DNA of 64,000 bases from an uncultured bacterium (GTDB taxonomy: Bacteria; Actinomycetota; Coriobacteriia; Coriobacteriales; Eggerthellaceae): NCBI GenBank assembly GCA_905215325.1, contig CAJMPP010000002.1, forward strand, positions 1-64,000. The letters run 5' to 3'. Position 1 is the stretch's first letter. Every line of letters starts with the position of its first letter. The translations under genes were made by a program, and so were the position numbers. Below, in pieces: positions 27,098 to 36,644 of the stretch. The notes under the pieces are model-generated. The model was not told the origin of the DNA. It made no database searches and was given only the letters and a program-made list of their open reading frames with translations.

Positions 27098-28208
27098 CTA
27101 GGCGAACTCGATAAGATCTTCGAATCTCTTCCTCAGGCCGACCTTATCGGCAAACTGCATGACGAACTGCCCTTGGGCGTTGCCCTCGACCACGTCCCAA
27201 CCGTCGTCGGTGTAAGCGAGGTCCCAGCCCACGTATCTGCACTCGGGAACCAAGCGCATAAGTCTCTCCACGAGGTCGAGCGCGCCCTCCCAGTCGGGAA
27301 GGCACGAGCCCTTAATCGCGATGCCCGTGTCCGGGTGCAGCGGATATCTCCCGCCGTCCTCGTCGAAACCATCAGTAGAGAGCACGCCAGTCGCGGCGTC
27401 GACGTTGGCGAAGATGCCGCCTGCACCGGCGTTGTCGACCACCGATGCTCCCCTGCCCATGCGGAAGAACGGCGTAATCACGTGCACCCCGTCGCGGCAC
27501 ATAACGCACGGCACCCTAACCGTGTTTAGCGACTCGGGATGGAATGCCGCCGTCTCGGCGGACTGGGGGATTCGCTCCTCGATTAGGGCCCCGCCCTCCG
27601 GCACGACCGAGAGGAGCGCACCAGCATCGACGCAGCCCTTCCTGATCAGGGTCACGCCCCTGCCGCAGCATTCCGAAAGCGGCTTCAGCATGACGTCGCC
27701 GTGCTCAACGAGGAATTTATCAACAAATTTACGTTGATATCCCCCCCCCCGAATCTATTGCGAGGAAGTCTCGTTTGACATAGGGCCTCAGCCGCTCAAG
27801 CGTCGCGGCCTTGTTGTTCAGGAGCATGCGCCCCTCAGGCGCGTTGAGGCGCGCATAATACTCGTAGCGCACCTTGTCCGAGATGTACTCCTCGCGCTCC
27901 TCGACGCTCTTGCCCCTAAGGTCCAGAAGAAAGTACTCCTCGAAGGCGAAGCCGAAGCGGTGCAGCGAGTAAATCATGTCCTCTACCAACTCGCGCCGCT
28001 CGTCGCCCTCGGCCACAACCCCAAACCTCTCGAGAACTCGGTCGATGAAGGTGAGGCCCGCCGCATAGTATTCAGCGTCGTTATCACGGTAGTAAGCGAC
28101 GTATGCGTTCCTGCCCTCCAGCGTGGCGTCGGCAAGGGCGGCGAGGCGCCTCTCCTCTTCAGAATCTATCTTCCAGCAGGCTATCCCGTACTTGTTCTTC
28201 TTAATCAC
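27098..28208 (-). pseudogene. Sugar-transfer-associated ATP-grasp gene, switched off by a G10 tract
   Basis: The two halves read as one protein of the sugar-transfer-associated ATP-grasp family, common in capsule loci. The 5' half (28208-27729; MIKKNKYGIACWKIDSEEER, AATLERLRPYVKRDFLAIDS) runs into a run of ten G on the coding strand and stops at TAA. The 3' half resumes in another frame ([55 protein letters not shown]). Nine G would join both into a 369-residue protein: TCG GGG GGG GGA TAT CAA CGT. The metal-binding end (GWDLAYTDDGWDVVEGNAQG) is intact, so only the tract length stands in the way. This looks like a phase-variable gene in its off state, or a homopolymer miscall. Confidence 0.85.
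27741..27750. repeat. Homopolymer of ten C (G10 on the coding strand)
   Basis: Ten consecutive C on the plus strand lie inside the ATP-grasp gene. Tracts of this length slip during replication; nine or twelve bases would restore the frame and ten or eleven would not. Confidence 0.9.
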
Positions 28209-28237
28209 TCGTGCACAACCTTTCGAAAAGTCGGGCG

Positions 28238-29245
28238 CTATGCCCCGAAGTCGAGCATCTTTCCCAGACGCTGCGCCCTCGCTCTCTCAAGCAGCCACGC
28301 CGCCACGCAGACATCGGCAAACGACAGGCCTATGGCATTGAAATAGATAAAGTGATCATCTGAAACACGCCCAGGCTTCCCGCCTATCACCACCTCGTGC
28401 AGGTCGGCGTTCACGTCCTCGTCGCCCAACAAACCCTCCATGTACATTCGGGCTAGCGTAGGTGAACCGCGATGCTTGAGCGCATGCCAGTTGTCACACA
28501 CAATCACGTCAGCCTTCTTGGCCACCGCGTACTCATCCTCCCAGCCGCCCACATGGCAGTAGAGAGCCCCGCCGTCAATCCAGTCGGCCTTCAGCATGGG
28601 CGCCTGCCCGCTGATAGCGGTGACGACGGTGTCCGCGCCCCTCACAGCGGTAGCCATGTCCGACCCGAGCGACTCCGCGTCAATCCCCTCGGAGCGCAGA
28701 GCCCCGGCGAGCGCGTCGGCGTGAGAAGCCGTGCGGCCGGAGACCCGAACCTTCACGCCCGACCCTGCAGGCGCCAGCAGCCTGGCGTGGAAGGCGGCTT
28801 GCTCCCCGGTACCCACGAGGGCGACTGAGCGCACCTCGGACTTGGCAAGGTAGCGCGAGGCCAGCGCGTCCACGGCCGCAGTACGCAACGCCGTAAGCAT
28901 CGAAGCGTCCATCGCGGCGACGGTCGAGCCGTCCTCGATGCCAGAGAGAAGCATCACCCCTCCCACGTTACGCATGCCGCGCAAGCTCGGGTTCTCGGGA
29001 AACACCGACACCCACTTCACGCCGGCCAATCCCAACCCACGCACGGTCGAAGGCATGCAGTTGATGCGGTCCTGAGTTTTCTCGTCGAACACCTGAGAAG
29101 CCTTTTCGGGCAGAATCACCCTGCCCGCCGCGTACTCACGGAAACCGAACTCCACTGCATCGACAAGGCCCTCTACGTCGCCATCCCACGCCCGTTTGAG
29201 CTCGGAGCGCGACAGCAGCAGCGTCTCTTGGCCGGAATCGTTCAT
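28238..29245 (-). CDS. Ornithine cyclodeaminase / mu-crystallin family dehydrogenase
   Basis: NAD(P)-dependent enzyme of the OCD/mu-crystallin family, whose members cyclise ornithine, reduce imines or oxidise amino acids. The 335-residue protein has the N-terminal substrate domain with the KASQVFDEK and RINCMPSTVRGLGLAGVKWV segments, the lysine in GVKWV, and the SALTALRTAAVDALASRYLA-like helix. Its Rossmann site is SVALVGTGEQAAFHARLL, and the C-terminus carries VGIDAIG-like FIYFNAIGLSFADVCVA. Within a glycan operon it probably makes an unusual amino acid or imine-derived building block for the neighbouring ATP-grasp ligases; that link is inference. It starts nine bases after the preceding gene. 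Confidence 0.85.
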   Translation of the reverse strand: MNDSGQETLLLSRSELKRAWDGDVEGLVDAVEFGFREYAAGRVILPEKASQVFDEKTQDRINCMPSTVRGLGLAGVKWVSVFPENPSLRGMRNVGGVMLLSGIEDGSTVAAMDASMLTALRTAAVDALASRYLAKSEVRSVALVGTGEQAAFHARLLAPAGSGVKVRVSGRTASHADALAGALRSEGIDAESLGSDMATAVRGADTVVTAISGQAPMLKADWIDGGALYCHVGGWEDEYAVAKKADVIVCDNWHALKHRGSPTLARMYMEGLLGDEDVNADLHEVVIGGKPGRVSDDHFIYFNAIGLSFADVCVAAWLLERARAQRLGKMLDFGA

Positions 29246-29254
29246 ACTGACCTC

Positions 29255-30532
29255 CTAAACCTGACTCGAGAGGAACGCAGGGTATCCCGCAGGATCGCTA
29301 GGGTCGAACAAGCTGAACAGCATCTCGTTTCCTTTGGCATCCCTCACCGACAACGTTTCAAGCGCCTTGCGCATGGCATCTACCAGTTGTAACGCGCTCG
29401 CTGCCTTGAAGTGCAGGTACGCAAACACCTGCTGAGCTGAACCCCAGTCGGCGATTTCGTCGCCGGCGCCGTGCACAACGGTCGCCGCCACGAAGCGCGG
29501 ATCTCGCGAGAGATCCTCTAGGCCTTCCACGCCCACGACCTTGCCGGCACGCAGATGCGTCGGGAATATCGCGTAGCGCAGGCCCTCGCAAGACGCAGGC
29601 TCGTCCAGCTCGCAGCCTTCGCCCGTGCACGCCGCGTACAGCGCTGCCATCTGATCCACACCGGAAAGCTGCCCCACCATCAGGTTGGTCATCGACCCAC
29701 CGAAGCGCAGACCAGCCTCGTTGAACACGAACTCACTGCCGCGGTAGAACGCTTCTATCCAGAGCGGCGCCTCGCGAATACCCAGCGATTCCACCATCGC
29801 CCTGCACTTCGCGTCCACCTCAACGAGGTACTGTGCCTGATGTACCGAGGGGGCCACCTGCAGCGCCATAATCGGCGCGCCCTTTGAGCCCATCTGCTCG
29901 GAGTGCTTGTCGGCCATCCCGCAGAAGAGAGCCTTCCCATCATGGACGGTGTAATGGATGATGACCGCCTCGCCCTGCACGAGCTCCTCCACCAGCGCCG
30001 TGCCCGTGGGCGAGAACTCGCGCGCCTTGACAAGCGCGGCGTCGAAGGCCTCGGGGGCAAAGCACTTCGTAAAACCCCTGCTGCCACTGCCGTCGGCGGG
30101 CTTGACCGCCACCGGGAACTCGACATGTGTCGCATCGACGGGATCGAATTCCCGCGCTACGGCTATACCGAACTCCCGGCACAGCCGCTTGAAGGCTGGC
30201 TTGTCCTCGAACGCCCCCCACTGAGCCCGAGTGCACCAGAAGGGCAGTCCCAGCGCACCCGCCAGCTCCATGCCGCGCTCGATGTTGAACTCGTGTACAC
30301 CGGCCATCACCGCGTCCACGCCAGCCTTCCGAGACTTCTCCGCCAGCAGGCTCACGTCAGCCGTGCTCACGTCCCACGCTTCGTCAGCCAGGCGCTTCGC
30401 CGGCGACTGGTCGGCAGGAAGGTAGTCAGCCACAACAAGCCTGTCTCCCCTGTCCTTGACATATCTCGCAATCTCGACGGAGCCGATGGGCTTGCCGCCC
30501 AGAAGGAGCACCGTGTGATTTCCATACGCCAT
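29255..30532 (-). CDS. ATP-grasp ligase
   Basis: A 425-residue carboxylate-amine ligase-like protein. It has an N-terminal Rossmann-like pre-ATP-grasp domain (HTVLLLGGKPIGSVEIARYV), the nucleotide-binding segment FPVAVKPADGSGSRGFTKCF, the AEELVQGE-type hinge (LVEELVQGEAVIIHYTVHDG), and the metal-binding end FVFNEAGLRFGGSMTNLMVG. The family forms amide or thioester bonds through acyl phosphates. The start ATG lies two bases after the TAA of the previous gene, with GAGGGTGAT as binding site. With its sister ligase upstream and the OCD-like enzyme downstream it probably attaches an amino acid or makes a dipeptide for an amino sugar; substrate unknown. Confidence 0.85.
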   Translation of the reverse strand: MAYGNHTVLLLGGKPIGSVEIARYVKDRGDRLVVADYLPADQSPAKRLADEAWDVSTADVSLLAEKSRKAGVDAVMAGVHEFNIERGMELAGALGLPFWCTRAQWGAFEDKPAFKRLCREFGIAVAREFDPVDATHVEFPVAVKPADGSGSRGFTKCFAPEAFDAALVKAREFSPTGTALVEELVQGEAVIIHYTVHDGKALFCGMADKHSEQMGSKGAPIMALQVAPSVHQAQYLVEVDAKCRAMVESLGIREAPLWIEAFYRGSEFVFNEAGLRFGGSMTNLMVGQLSGVDQMAALYAACTGEGCELDEPASCEGLRYAIFPTHLRAGKVVGVEGLEDLSRDPRFVAATVVHGAGDEIADWGSAQQVFAYLHFKAASALQLVDAMRKALETLSVRDAKGNEMLFSLFDPSDPAGYPAFLSSQV

Positions 30533-30534
30533 GC

Positions 30535-31746
30535 TTAAATCACCCTCGCCCTCATGGACTCGCCGGGGTTCGCGCAAAACTCATTAAGCTCTTCTTGCGA
30601 ATCGAACCTCATAAAAACGGACCCGAACGCGTGATTGGCGGCGCTGAAGGCCTCCACCTTCTGCCCAGGCTCCACCCACAGCTGTTCTTCGGCCACGTGC
30701 GCCTCCCTGAAACCGGGCGTGTACTCCATGCCGGCGAAGGCGCCGTCGTGGTCGGAGTGCAGCATCTGCTGATACCAAAAGCCATCGTAGGCGGGCATGG
30801 GCAGATCGCCCACAGGCTCGCCCAGCGCGGCCTTCACGGCCGCCGTCACCAAATCGGTCTTGCCAGCGGTGGCATGCTTGAGCATCTCGCACAAGCGGTT
30901 GCCGCCGCCGCGCGGGGAACTCTCCATAATGTAGGCCTTCCCGTCGGTCGCCACGCGGGTCTCGATGTTGAACACGCCGTCGCGAAGCCCCAGAAGGTCC
31001 GCCAGGCGCTGCAGCTCGCTTACGAGCTCCTTTTGGGCCCAGGCAGGCAAACTGGCCGGCATCGTATAGGCCGCCGGCGTGTAGGGGTTGGGCACCGCGG
31101 GGTCGAAAAGCTGCGAGGTAAAGCTCACGCAGGTAAACTTGCCATCCGAAACAAACCCGTCCGCGTCGGAGGAGTCGCCCTGCTTTTCCAAGAACTGCTC
31201 CACAATACAGCGTCCACCGCGAGAGAACTCCAGAGCATATTCCACGGCCTCGCGCAGCCCCTCGGGTCCGTCCACGCGCGAACACCCCTTGCTACCCGCG
31301 GCGTCTACGGGCTTGGCTATGACGGGATACGCGATGGAGTCTGCCTCAGCCATCGCCTCGTCAGCGCTATGGAAGATGCGCAGCTCCGGGCAATTGAACC
31401 CATGGTCGCGCAGGAACGCGCGGTAGCGCTCCTTGTCCTGCAGGATGGAAACCGCCTCATAGGACCCCTGAAACGGCAGGCCTAATTTCTCAGCCGCGTA
31501 GGAGGCAGCCACCACGCCAGGATCTGCGGCAAACGACATGATGCCATCTGCCTTGCACTCGCGCGCGACAGCCAACACCGCCTCGCTATCTATGATGCTG
31601 GCATTAATGTAGTCGTCGGAATACGCATGAGCGTAGTTGTGCGGCAGATAGTCGCAGGTCACCACTTTGGCACCTAACTCGTGAGCCGCGTCAATGACGG
31701 GTAGCGCGTAGCGTGCCCCGCCCAGTAGCAAAAGCGTCTTGCTCAT
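30535..31746 (-). CDS. ATP-grasp ligase (carbamoyl-phosphate-synthase-like fold)
   Basis: The 403-residue protein has the pre-ATP-grasp domain (KTLLLLGGARYALPVIDAAH; VVTCDYLPHNYAHAYSDDY), the ATP-binding loop YPVIAKPVDAAGSKGCSRVD, the hinge RCIVEQFLE, and the metal site FNIETRVATDGKAYIMESSP with RGGGNR. It resembles ligases that use amino acids or carboxylates in capsule and antibiotic loci. It is related to the next gene but clearly distinct, so the pair may act in sequence. The ATG overlaps the stop of the aminotransferase gene (ATGA), with AAAGGA upstream, so the two are translationally coupled. That coupling favours a role in modifying the amino sugar made by the aminotransferase. Confidence 0.85.
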   Translation of the reverse strand: MSKTLLLLGGARYALPVIDAAHELGAKVVTCDYLPHNYAHAYSDDYINASIIDSEAVLAVARECKADGIMSFAADPGVVAASYAAEKLGLPFQGSYEAVSILQDKERYRAFLRDHGFNCPELRIFHSADEAMAEADSIAYPVIAKPVDAAGSKGCSRVDGPEGLREAVEYALEFSRGGRCIVEQFLEKQGDSSDADGFVSDGKFTCVSFTSQLFDPAVPNPYTPAAYTMPASLPAWAQKELVSELQRLADLLGLRDGVFNIETRVATDGKAYIMESSPRGGGNRLCEMLKHATAGKTDLVTAAVKAALGEPVGDLPMPAYDGFWYQQMLHSDHDGAFAGMEYTPGFREAHVAEEQLWVEPGQKVEAFSAANHAFGSVFMRFDSQEELNEFCANPGESMRARVI

Positions 31747-32882
31747 CGGCATTCCTTTCCAGTCGAGAGGATAACGTCGCAGATTCGGTCAACATCCTCG
31801 AGCGCCAGATCCGCATACATAGGGAGGGTCAACACCTGGCTGGCGGCCTTCTTGGCCACAGGCGTGCGGTCGCTCGAGTACACGCTGCGATAGCACGCAA
31901 AGTCACTGACCAGCGGGTAAAAGTACTTGCGAGCCCCCACGCCCACCGTGTCCAACGTATTGAATACGTCGTCACGCGCGGCGCCGAAGGTTTCAGGGTC
32001 GAACAGCACCGGCAGATAGGCATAATTATGCCTCACGCCCTCGCCAGGCTCGAACACCGTCACGCCTGGCGCGCCCTCCAAGCGTTCCCAGTAGCGCTCG
32101 GCGACGGCCTTGCGCTTGGCAATCTCTGCGTCCAGGTGCCTCAGGTTGCACACGCCCATCGCTGCGCAGAACTCGTTCATCTTGGCGTTGCCGCCTACAT
32201 ACTCCACGTCCTCGGGTCCCGTGATGCCGAAGTTCTTCCATTGGTTCAGCAACGGGTACAGTGCCTCGTCCCTGAAGCACACCGCTCCACCCTCAATGGT
32301 GTTAAACACCTTGGTGGCGTGAAAGCTGAACATTGCCGCATCGCCGAAGGCTGCGGCGCTCTTCCAAGCTCCGCCTTCGCACTCGCGTTCCACGCCGAAC
32401 GCGTGGGCCGCATCATAGATGACCTTCAAACCATGTTTGTCCGCGATTTCCTTGATAGCATCCACATCGCATAGGTTTCCGTACACGTGCACGGGCACGA
32501 TAGCGCAGGTGCGCGGCGTAATCATCCTCTCAATCGACTCGGGGTCGAGCGTCAAGTTGCCCGACACCACGTCCGCAAACACCGGCGTCAGCCCCTTACG
32601 CACGATGGCGTGAGCAGTCGAGGCAAACGTGAACGGCGTGGTTATCACCTCGCCGCCGGCAGGAAGGGCCATTGCCTCCAGAATGCACTCCAGAGCGTTG
32701 TGCCCATTGGTGAACAGCGCGAGGTTAGAAATCCCCAAGCGCTCCTTCAGCTCGGCCTCCAGCTTCTTGTGCTCCACGCCCATGTTGGTGAGCCAGCGGC
32801 TCTCCCAAAGAGGTGCTATCTCCTCGACGTACTCGTCCAATGTTGGCATCGACGAACGCGTCACCAGTATGCGGTCGGACAT
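31743..32882 (-). CDS. DegT/DnrJ/EryC1/StrS-family sugar aminotransferase
   Basis: PLP-dependent enzyme that aminates keto-sugar nucleotides. The 379-residue protein shows the fold-type I layout: LALFTNGHNALECILEAMAL, ITTPFTFASTAHAIVRKGLT, the PLP-ring aspartate in VIYDAAHAFGVE, and the catalytic lysine in FSFHATKVFNTIEGGAVCF. NAKMNEFCAAMGVCNLRHLD follows, as in VioA/RmlB-linked enzymes. The ATG is preceded by AGGGAAGGCGAC; the frame opens 12 codons earlier without a site. The likely substrate is the dTDP-4-keto-6-deoxyglucose made by RmlB in the same operon, giving a 4-amino-4,6-dideoxy sugar; this is inferred from gene content. Confidence 0.9.
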   Translation of the reverse strand: MSDRILVTRSSMPTLDEYVEEIAPLWESRWLTNMGVEHKKLEAELKERLGISNLALFTNGHNALECILEAMALPAGGEVITTPFTFASTAHAIVRKGLTPVFADVVSGNLTLDPESIERMITPRTCAIVPVHVYGNLCDVDAIKEIADKHGLKVIYDAAHAFGVERECEGGAWKSAAAFGDAAMFSFHATKVFNTIEGGAVCFRDEALYPLLNQWKNFGITGPEDVEYVGGNAKMNEFCAAMGVCNLRHLDAEIAKRKAVAERYWERLEGAPGVTVFEPGEGVRHNYAYLPVLFDPETFGAARDDVFNTLDTVGVGARKYFYPLVSDFACYRSVYSSDRTPVAKKAASQVLTLPMYADLALEDVDRICDVILSTGKECR

Positions 32883-32943
32883 GTCGCCTTCCCTTCTATC
32901 CAAGTCTTCGGTTTTCAAAGTGCGAAAATTTCAAATACAATCC

Positions 32944-34410
32944 CTACACGTGCCCGCCCCTTCGCGAGTCAAGCATCTCCTTAAGGGTCGTCAACAGATA
33001 CTCCAGCGACTCGACGCGGAAAAAAACCGCCAATCCCAAGTAAGCCACCGCCATGACAGCGATCTGCAGGAAGAAGACCACGACGTCCGGAAGCCCGACA
33101 AGTCCCACGGACCAAGCAAGCGCACCCGAGGTAACGGCCAGGCCAAACGACGGGAAGAGGTCGCGCACCTGCTCCATATATGAGTAGCCGATAATCCTGC
33201 GGTTGGGGAGTGCGTTCACGAAGGTGCCTACGATTCCAATGACCATGGCCGTGGCAACAAGCACATAGACGTCACGGAAGACAAGCGCTCCTATTGCGAG
33301 GGCGGTGAGGCCTATGATCTTTTTCACGATTTCTAAAATAAGGTTGATTCCACTGTGTCCGAGTCCACTTATGACGGAGAGATTCGAGGAGTGGACGGGG
33401 AGCAGCGCGTACACAAAGCAGTACATCTGAAGGAAGGGCACGACCTCGCCCCACTGATCGCCCAGAAGAAAGGGTATAAGGACGGGCGCAACGACGGCGA
33501 GAAGCATCATGGCCGGGAACACCACGAAGGCGGACGACTTCATCGCCCTCCTCATGAGCCGCTTCGCCCTGGCCTTGTCGTTTTGGACGCGTGCGATAGA
33601 CGACATCATCACTGGCTGGATGGCGCCGTCGAGCATGCCCCCCAACGCGGAGGGATACTTCTTACCCTGTGAAACGAGGCCAAGCTGCGCTGCAGAGAAC
33701 TGCGCACCTATCACAAGATCGTAAAGGCTAAGGTAGGCCGTATTCAGGACGCTGCACGCAAGGATTTTCCAGCCGAAGCGATACAGCACCGCCGCCCTCG
33801 CCCTGCTGAACTCCAGGGACGGGACCCAGCGAGTCTGCCAGAACAAGGAGGCGCAGTTGACCGCCTGGTAAGAGACCTGCTGCACAACGAGCGCCCACAG
33901 GCTCGCCCCAGCGGCCGCCGAGGCGATTCCAAGCACCGCCGAAACCACCACGGACCAGGTCGTCGCCACGAACACCCTCTTGAACTCAAGCGAGCGCTGC
34001 ACGATTGCCACCTGGACCGAGTTATACGCGTTAAGCACCATCATCAGCGAGAGCACACGCAAGGGCCACACCAGCTGCGATGCGGAATAGATTTCGGCGA
34101 TTGCGGGCGCGGCGAAGAATATGCCTATCGAGATGACGAGGGACAGTGACAGGCTTATCCAGAACACGGTTGAATAGTCCGTCTCGTCGACGTCGGGGTT
34201 CTGTACGAGAGCAGCGCCCAACCCCGATTGAACGAAGACGTTACCGAGGTTCACGAATACGAGCATAATCGCTAAAAAGCCGAAATCCTCAGGCGACAGA
34301 AGCCTCGCCATAACAATCTGCACAAGCAGCAGCACCACCTGGTTGCCTGCACGCTCCAGGAACTTCCATATCAGGGACGTTATCGTCCTTTTCTTCAAAT
34401 CATCGGCCAT
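32944..34410 (-). CDS. wzx: Wzx-like polysaccharide flippase
   Basis: Integral membrane protein of the MOP/polysaccharide-transport superfamily that moves lipid-linked repeat units across the membrane. The 488 residues contain about 12-14 hydrophobic helices, starting with the characteristic SLIWKFLERAGNQVVLLLVQ and IVMARLLSPEDFGFLAIMLV, and including GLGAALVQNPDVDETDYSTV and GWKILACSVLNTAYLSLYDL-VIG. Length is usual for the RfbX/WzxC branch. It starts immediately after the glycosyltransferase stop. With the Wzy-like gene upstream it defines a Wzx/Wzy-dependent assembly route. Confidence 0.92.
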   Translation of the reverse strand: MADDLKKRTITSLIWKFLERAGNQVVLLLVQIVMARLLSPEDFGFLAIMLVFVNLGNVFVQSGLGAALVQNPDVDETDYSTVFWISLSLSLVISIGIFFAAPAIAEIYSASQLVWPLRVLSLMMVLNAYNSVQVAIVQRSLEFKRVFVATTWSVVVSAVLGIASAAAGASLWALVVQQVSYQAVNCASLFWQTRWVPSLEFSRARAAVLYRFGWKILACSVLNTAYLSLYDLVIGAQFSAAQLGLVSQGKKYPSALGGMLDGAIQPVMMSSIARVQNDKARAKRLMRRAMKSSAFVVFPAMMLLAVVAPVLIPFLLGDQWGEVVPFLQMYCFVYALLPVHSSNLSVISGLGHSGINLILEIVKKIIGLTALAIGALVFRDVYVLVATAMVIGIVGTFVNALPNRRIIGYSYMEQVRDLFPSFGLAVTSGALAWSVGLVGLPDVVVFFLQIAVMAVAYLGLAVFFRVESLEYLLTTLKEMLDSRRGGHV

Positions 34411-35463
34411 TCAGGCTTTGACCTTTCTATATGCCGCCCTCATCCCTTGATAGATTTTGGTCGCGACATCGCAGCCCTTGCCGCCGAGCGTTCGGTAAAT
34501 CAGCGTCCCCAGCCACTCGAGCCTCGCTTTACTCCGTGGCACATATAGGAATTTATCAAGGAGATCATGGTTCGCCTGCAGGCATTTTTCGTCTCCCTCG
34601 ACGACAAGCTCGAAGGTATCGCTCTCGTCGAGAGGCTGACTCGAATAATCGTAGTCCATCGAGTGCATGCCCTTAGCATCCTCAACGGCTGAGCAATTGA
34701 GCCCCGTGCCGTCGAAGCCAAGGTTACGGGTTTTCGAAATCATCGGAATCACGACGCGCTTGTCAGAGAGCATCAGGTACGGCCCATACGCCATGTCCGT
34801 CATGGATTCCATCTCCGCATTGCCCACTCCAAGAGCCACATACGGGACGTACTCAGCACGACGTCCTGCTACCATCCTGTCAACAAGCCCCGAATCGAAC
34901 GCACGCGCCCTGTTCTTCAGCAAATAATAGGTTTGCACTATGTCCTTGCGCGCGGCATCGCGCTTCCTGGCCCACTGACCAGTCCCCCATGCGGAGTATG
35001 TCGCCTGAGACAGAAAGGCCGTCGCCCCATCGGTCTTCTTCCAATCGAGGGGGTACGAATACCCGCAGACCGCCTGCACGCTGCTGTCGTCCTCGAAACG
35101 CTCCAGACACTTGTCCATGTACTCAATGAAGTTCGGGGCGAACTCGATGTCGTCCTCGGCCGATATCCATCGGCCGTAGCGCGGCGCAATAACCTCGTCA
35201 ACCAATGCCTTGCTGTTCTTGCCCGGTCCGTAGTTCTTCTCCCTCTCAATGACATTGAAGCTTTTGAACGCATCCCCGGGGTAAGACCTCAACATTTCCC
35301 TGGTCTTCGCGTACCCTTCCCGATATTTGTCACTCGGCGGGAAATCGAGCACGACAAACACGTCGGTAAACTCGGCCCACGCGTTGCGGGCCAGCGAGTC
35401 AAGCCCCCTCTTCAGATGTCTATGTCTGCACAGGGTCGGGATGACGACGGGCGCATATATCAT
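34411..35463 (-). CDS. Glycosyltransferase, GT-A fold (GT2-like)
   Basis: The 350-residue cytoplasmic enzyme starts with a nucleotide-sugar-binding strand (IYAPVVIPTLCRHRHLKRGL, DSLARN) and has the acidic metal site WISAEDDIEFAPNFIEYMDK, typical of GT-A transferases that act on polysaccharide repeat units. The acceptor end (LSQATYSAWGTGQWARKRDA) is also common in capsule loci. The C-terminus is basic and may touch the membrane. The donor sugar is unknown. It overlaps the polymerase gene upstream by four bases and abuts the flippase. Confidence 0.85.
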   Translation of the reverse strand: MIYAPVVIPTLCRHRHLKRGLDSLARNAWAEFTDVFVVLDFPPSDKYREGYAKTREMLRSYPGDAFKSFNVIEREKNYGPGKNSKALVDEVIAPRYGRWISAEDDIEFAPNFIEYMDKCLERFEDDSSVQAVCGYSYPLDWKKTDGATAFLSQATYSAWGTGQWARKRDAARKDIVQTYYLLKNRARAFDSGLVDRMVAGRRAEYVPYVALGVGNAEMESMTDMAYGPYLMLSDKRVVIPMISKTRNLGFDGTGLNCSAVEDAKGMHSMDYDYSSQPLDESDTFELVVEGDEKCLQANHDLLDKFLYVPRSKARLEWLGTLIYRTLGGKGCDVATKIYQGMRAAYRKVKA

Positions 35464-36629
35464 TTTCTAGAACCCCCTTTGTATGGCGCTTTTGAAAGGA
35501 TAGGCTTTCCGAGAAGCAGGATCACGTAGCAAATCGCGAACGTGAAGACGTGCACTTCCGTGATGCCGAACAGGAACATGACGAGAAGCGCCGGCAGAAC
35601 TCTCCCAGGCTCCAATTCCTCGCAGGTGGCGCACTTCCACACCGCCCAAGAAAACCAGAGGGAAAAGACGATGCCTAGAACGAACAATCCCTGCGCGTAT
35701 GCGCAGTCAAGCGTCGTGTAGTAATAGACCCAGCCGTTGGAACCTACGCTGATGGACGACTGGAACTCCTGACCAAGCAGCGTGACCCCCTGGTTCTCGA
35801 AACACGCATGCCAAAGAGAGAGGCGTCCCGTGAGCAGCCCTCCCAGCGAGTCGCTATATAGGGGGCCCGCGACAAGGAGAACGGCGACGAAACCGACCAA
35901 TGGCAGAATGCCAACCATCCTCCTCATCCTTTTGCCGTCGAAGATTCCCCTGCTCTTCTGCAGCATTGAAAGAACGACAAGCACGACTATCAACAAGAAA
36001 GAGGTCTTCGAGTCACTCGTAACGAGGACAAACCCCGCCACGCAGATGACAAGGAAGTAATGGACAAGGCTAAGCTTGTCATGGCGCAGATATACGAATG
36101 CGCTGCATGCCATCAAAGCAATAGCCCCAAACATGTTGGGGTGTGAGAAGAAGAAGGCGGAACGTTGCCTTCCAACACCGTCGTCGGACAAGCGATAGAT
36201 GAACTTGAGGCTTTGAGGGTCTATGACCATCTCAATCGCAAATAGCAGCACGAGAAACACGACTAGGGCCGCCGTGCAGCCAAGCCAGAAACGCACTACA
36301 TCATCGATATCATCCACCGTTGCCGCCGCGAGAACCGTCAACACAACAACAAAAGCCGCCGACTCGCCAGATTTCACATAGCAAATCAAGCCTATGCAAA
36401 TCGACATAATTGCGAAGATGTATTTCCCTTTATATGAAGCAGAATGCGCAATGCAATGGAAAACAAGGAAAATGCTGCCGGCTAGCAGCATGACCTTGTC
36501 CACCAAATCGGGAACTCCGACAATCGTCGTAATAGTCAGCATAGAACGCAAGTAAAGAATGACGAAGCCAATGACGAACGACGCCGGAAGGCTCAAAATG
36601 GAATGAGACGCCCTTGCTTTATCGACCAT
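35460..36629 (-). CDS. wzy: Wzy-like polysaccharide polymerase (O-antigen ligase-like)
   Basis: The 389-residue protein is almost entirely hydrophobic, with about 10-11 predicted helices (SFVIGFVILYLRSMLTITTI; FIFAIMSICIGLICYVKSGE-like; RMVGILPLVGFVAVLLVAGP). A large loop after the latter (LLTGRLSLWHACFENQGVTL; SVGSNGWVYYYTTLDCAYAQ) corresponds to the periplasmic loop of Wzy/WaaL proteins, which carries the GR..W pattern. It is predicted to link repeat units outside the membrane. Primary identity among Wzy proteins is low, so the call rests on topology, the loop motif and the location next to Wzx. Confidence 0.8.
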   Translation of the reverse strand: MVDKARASHSILSLPASFVIGFVILYLRSMLTITTIVGVPDLVDKVMLLAGSIFLVFHCIAHSASYKGKYIFAIMSICIGLICYVKSGESAAFVVVLTVLAAATVDDIDDVVRFWLGCTAALVVFLVLLFAIEMVIDPQSLKFIYRLSDDGVGRQRSAFFFSHPNMFGAIALMACSAFVYLRHDKLSLVHYFLVICVAGFVLVTSDSKTSFLLIVVLVVLSMLQKSRGIFDGKRMRRMVGILPLVGFVAVLLVAGPLYSDSLGGLLTGRLSLWHACFENQGVTLLGQEFQSSISVGSNGWVYYYTTLDCAYAQGLFVLGIVFSLWFSWAVWKCATCEELEPGRVLPALLVMFLFGITEVHVFTFAICYVILLLGKPILSKAPYKGGSRK

Positions 36630-36644
36630 TGCTCACCTGCTCAC

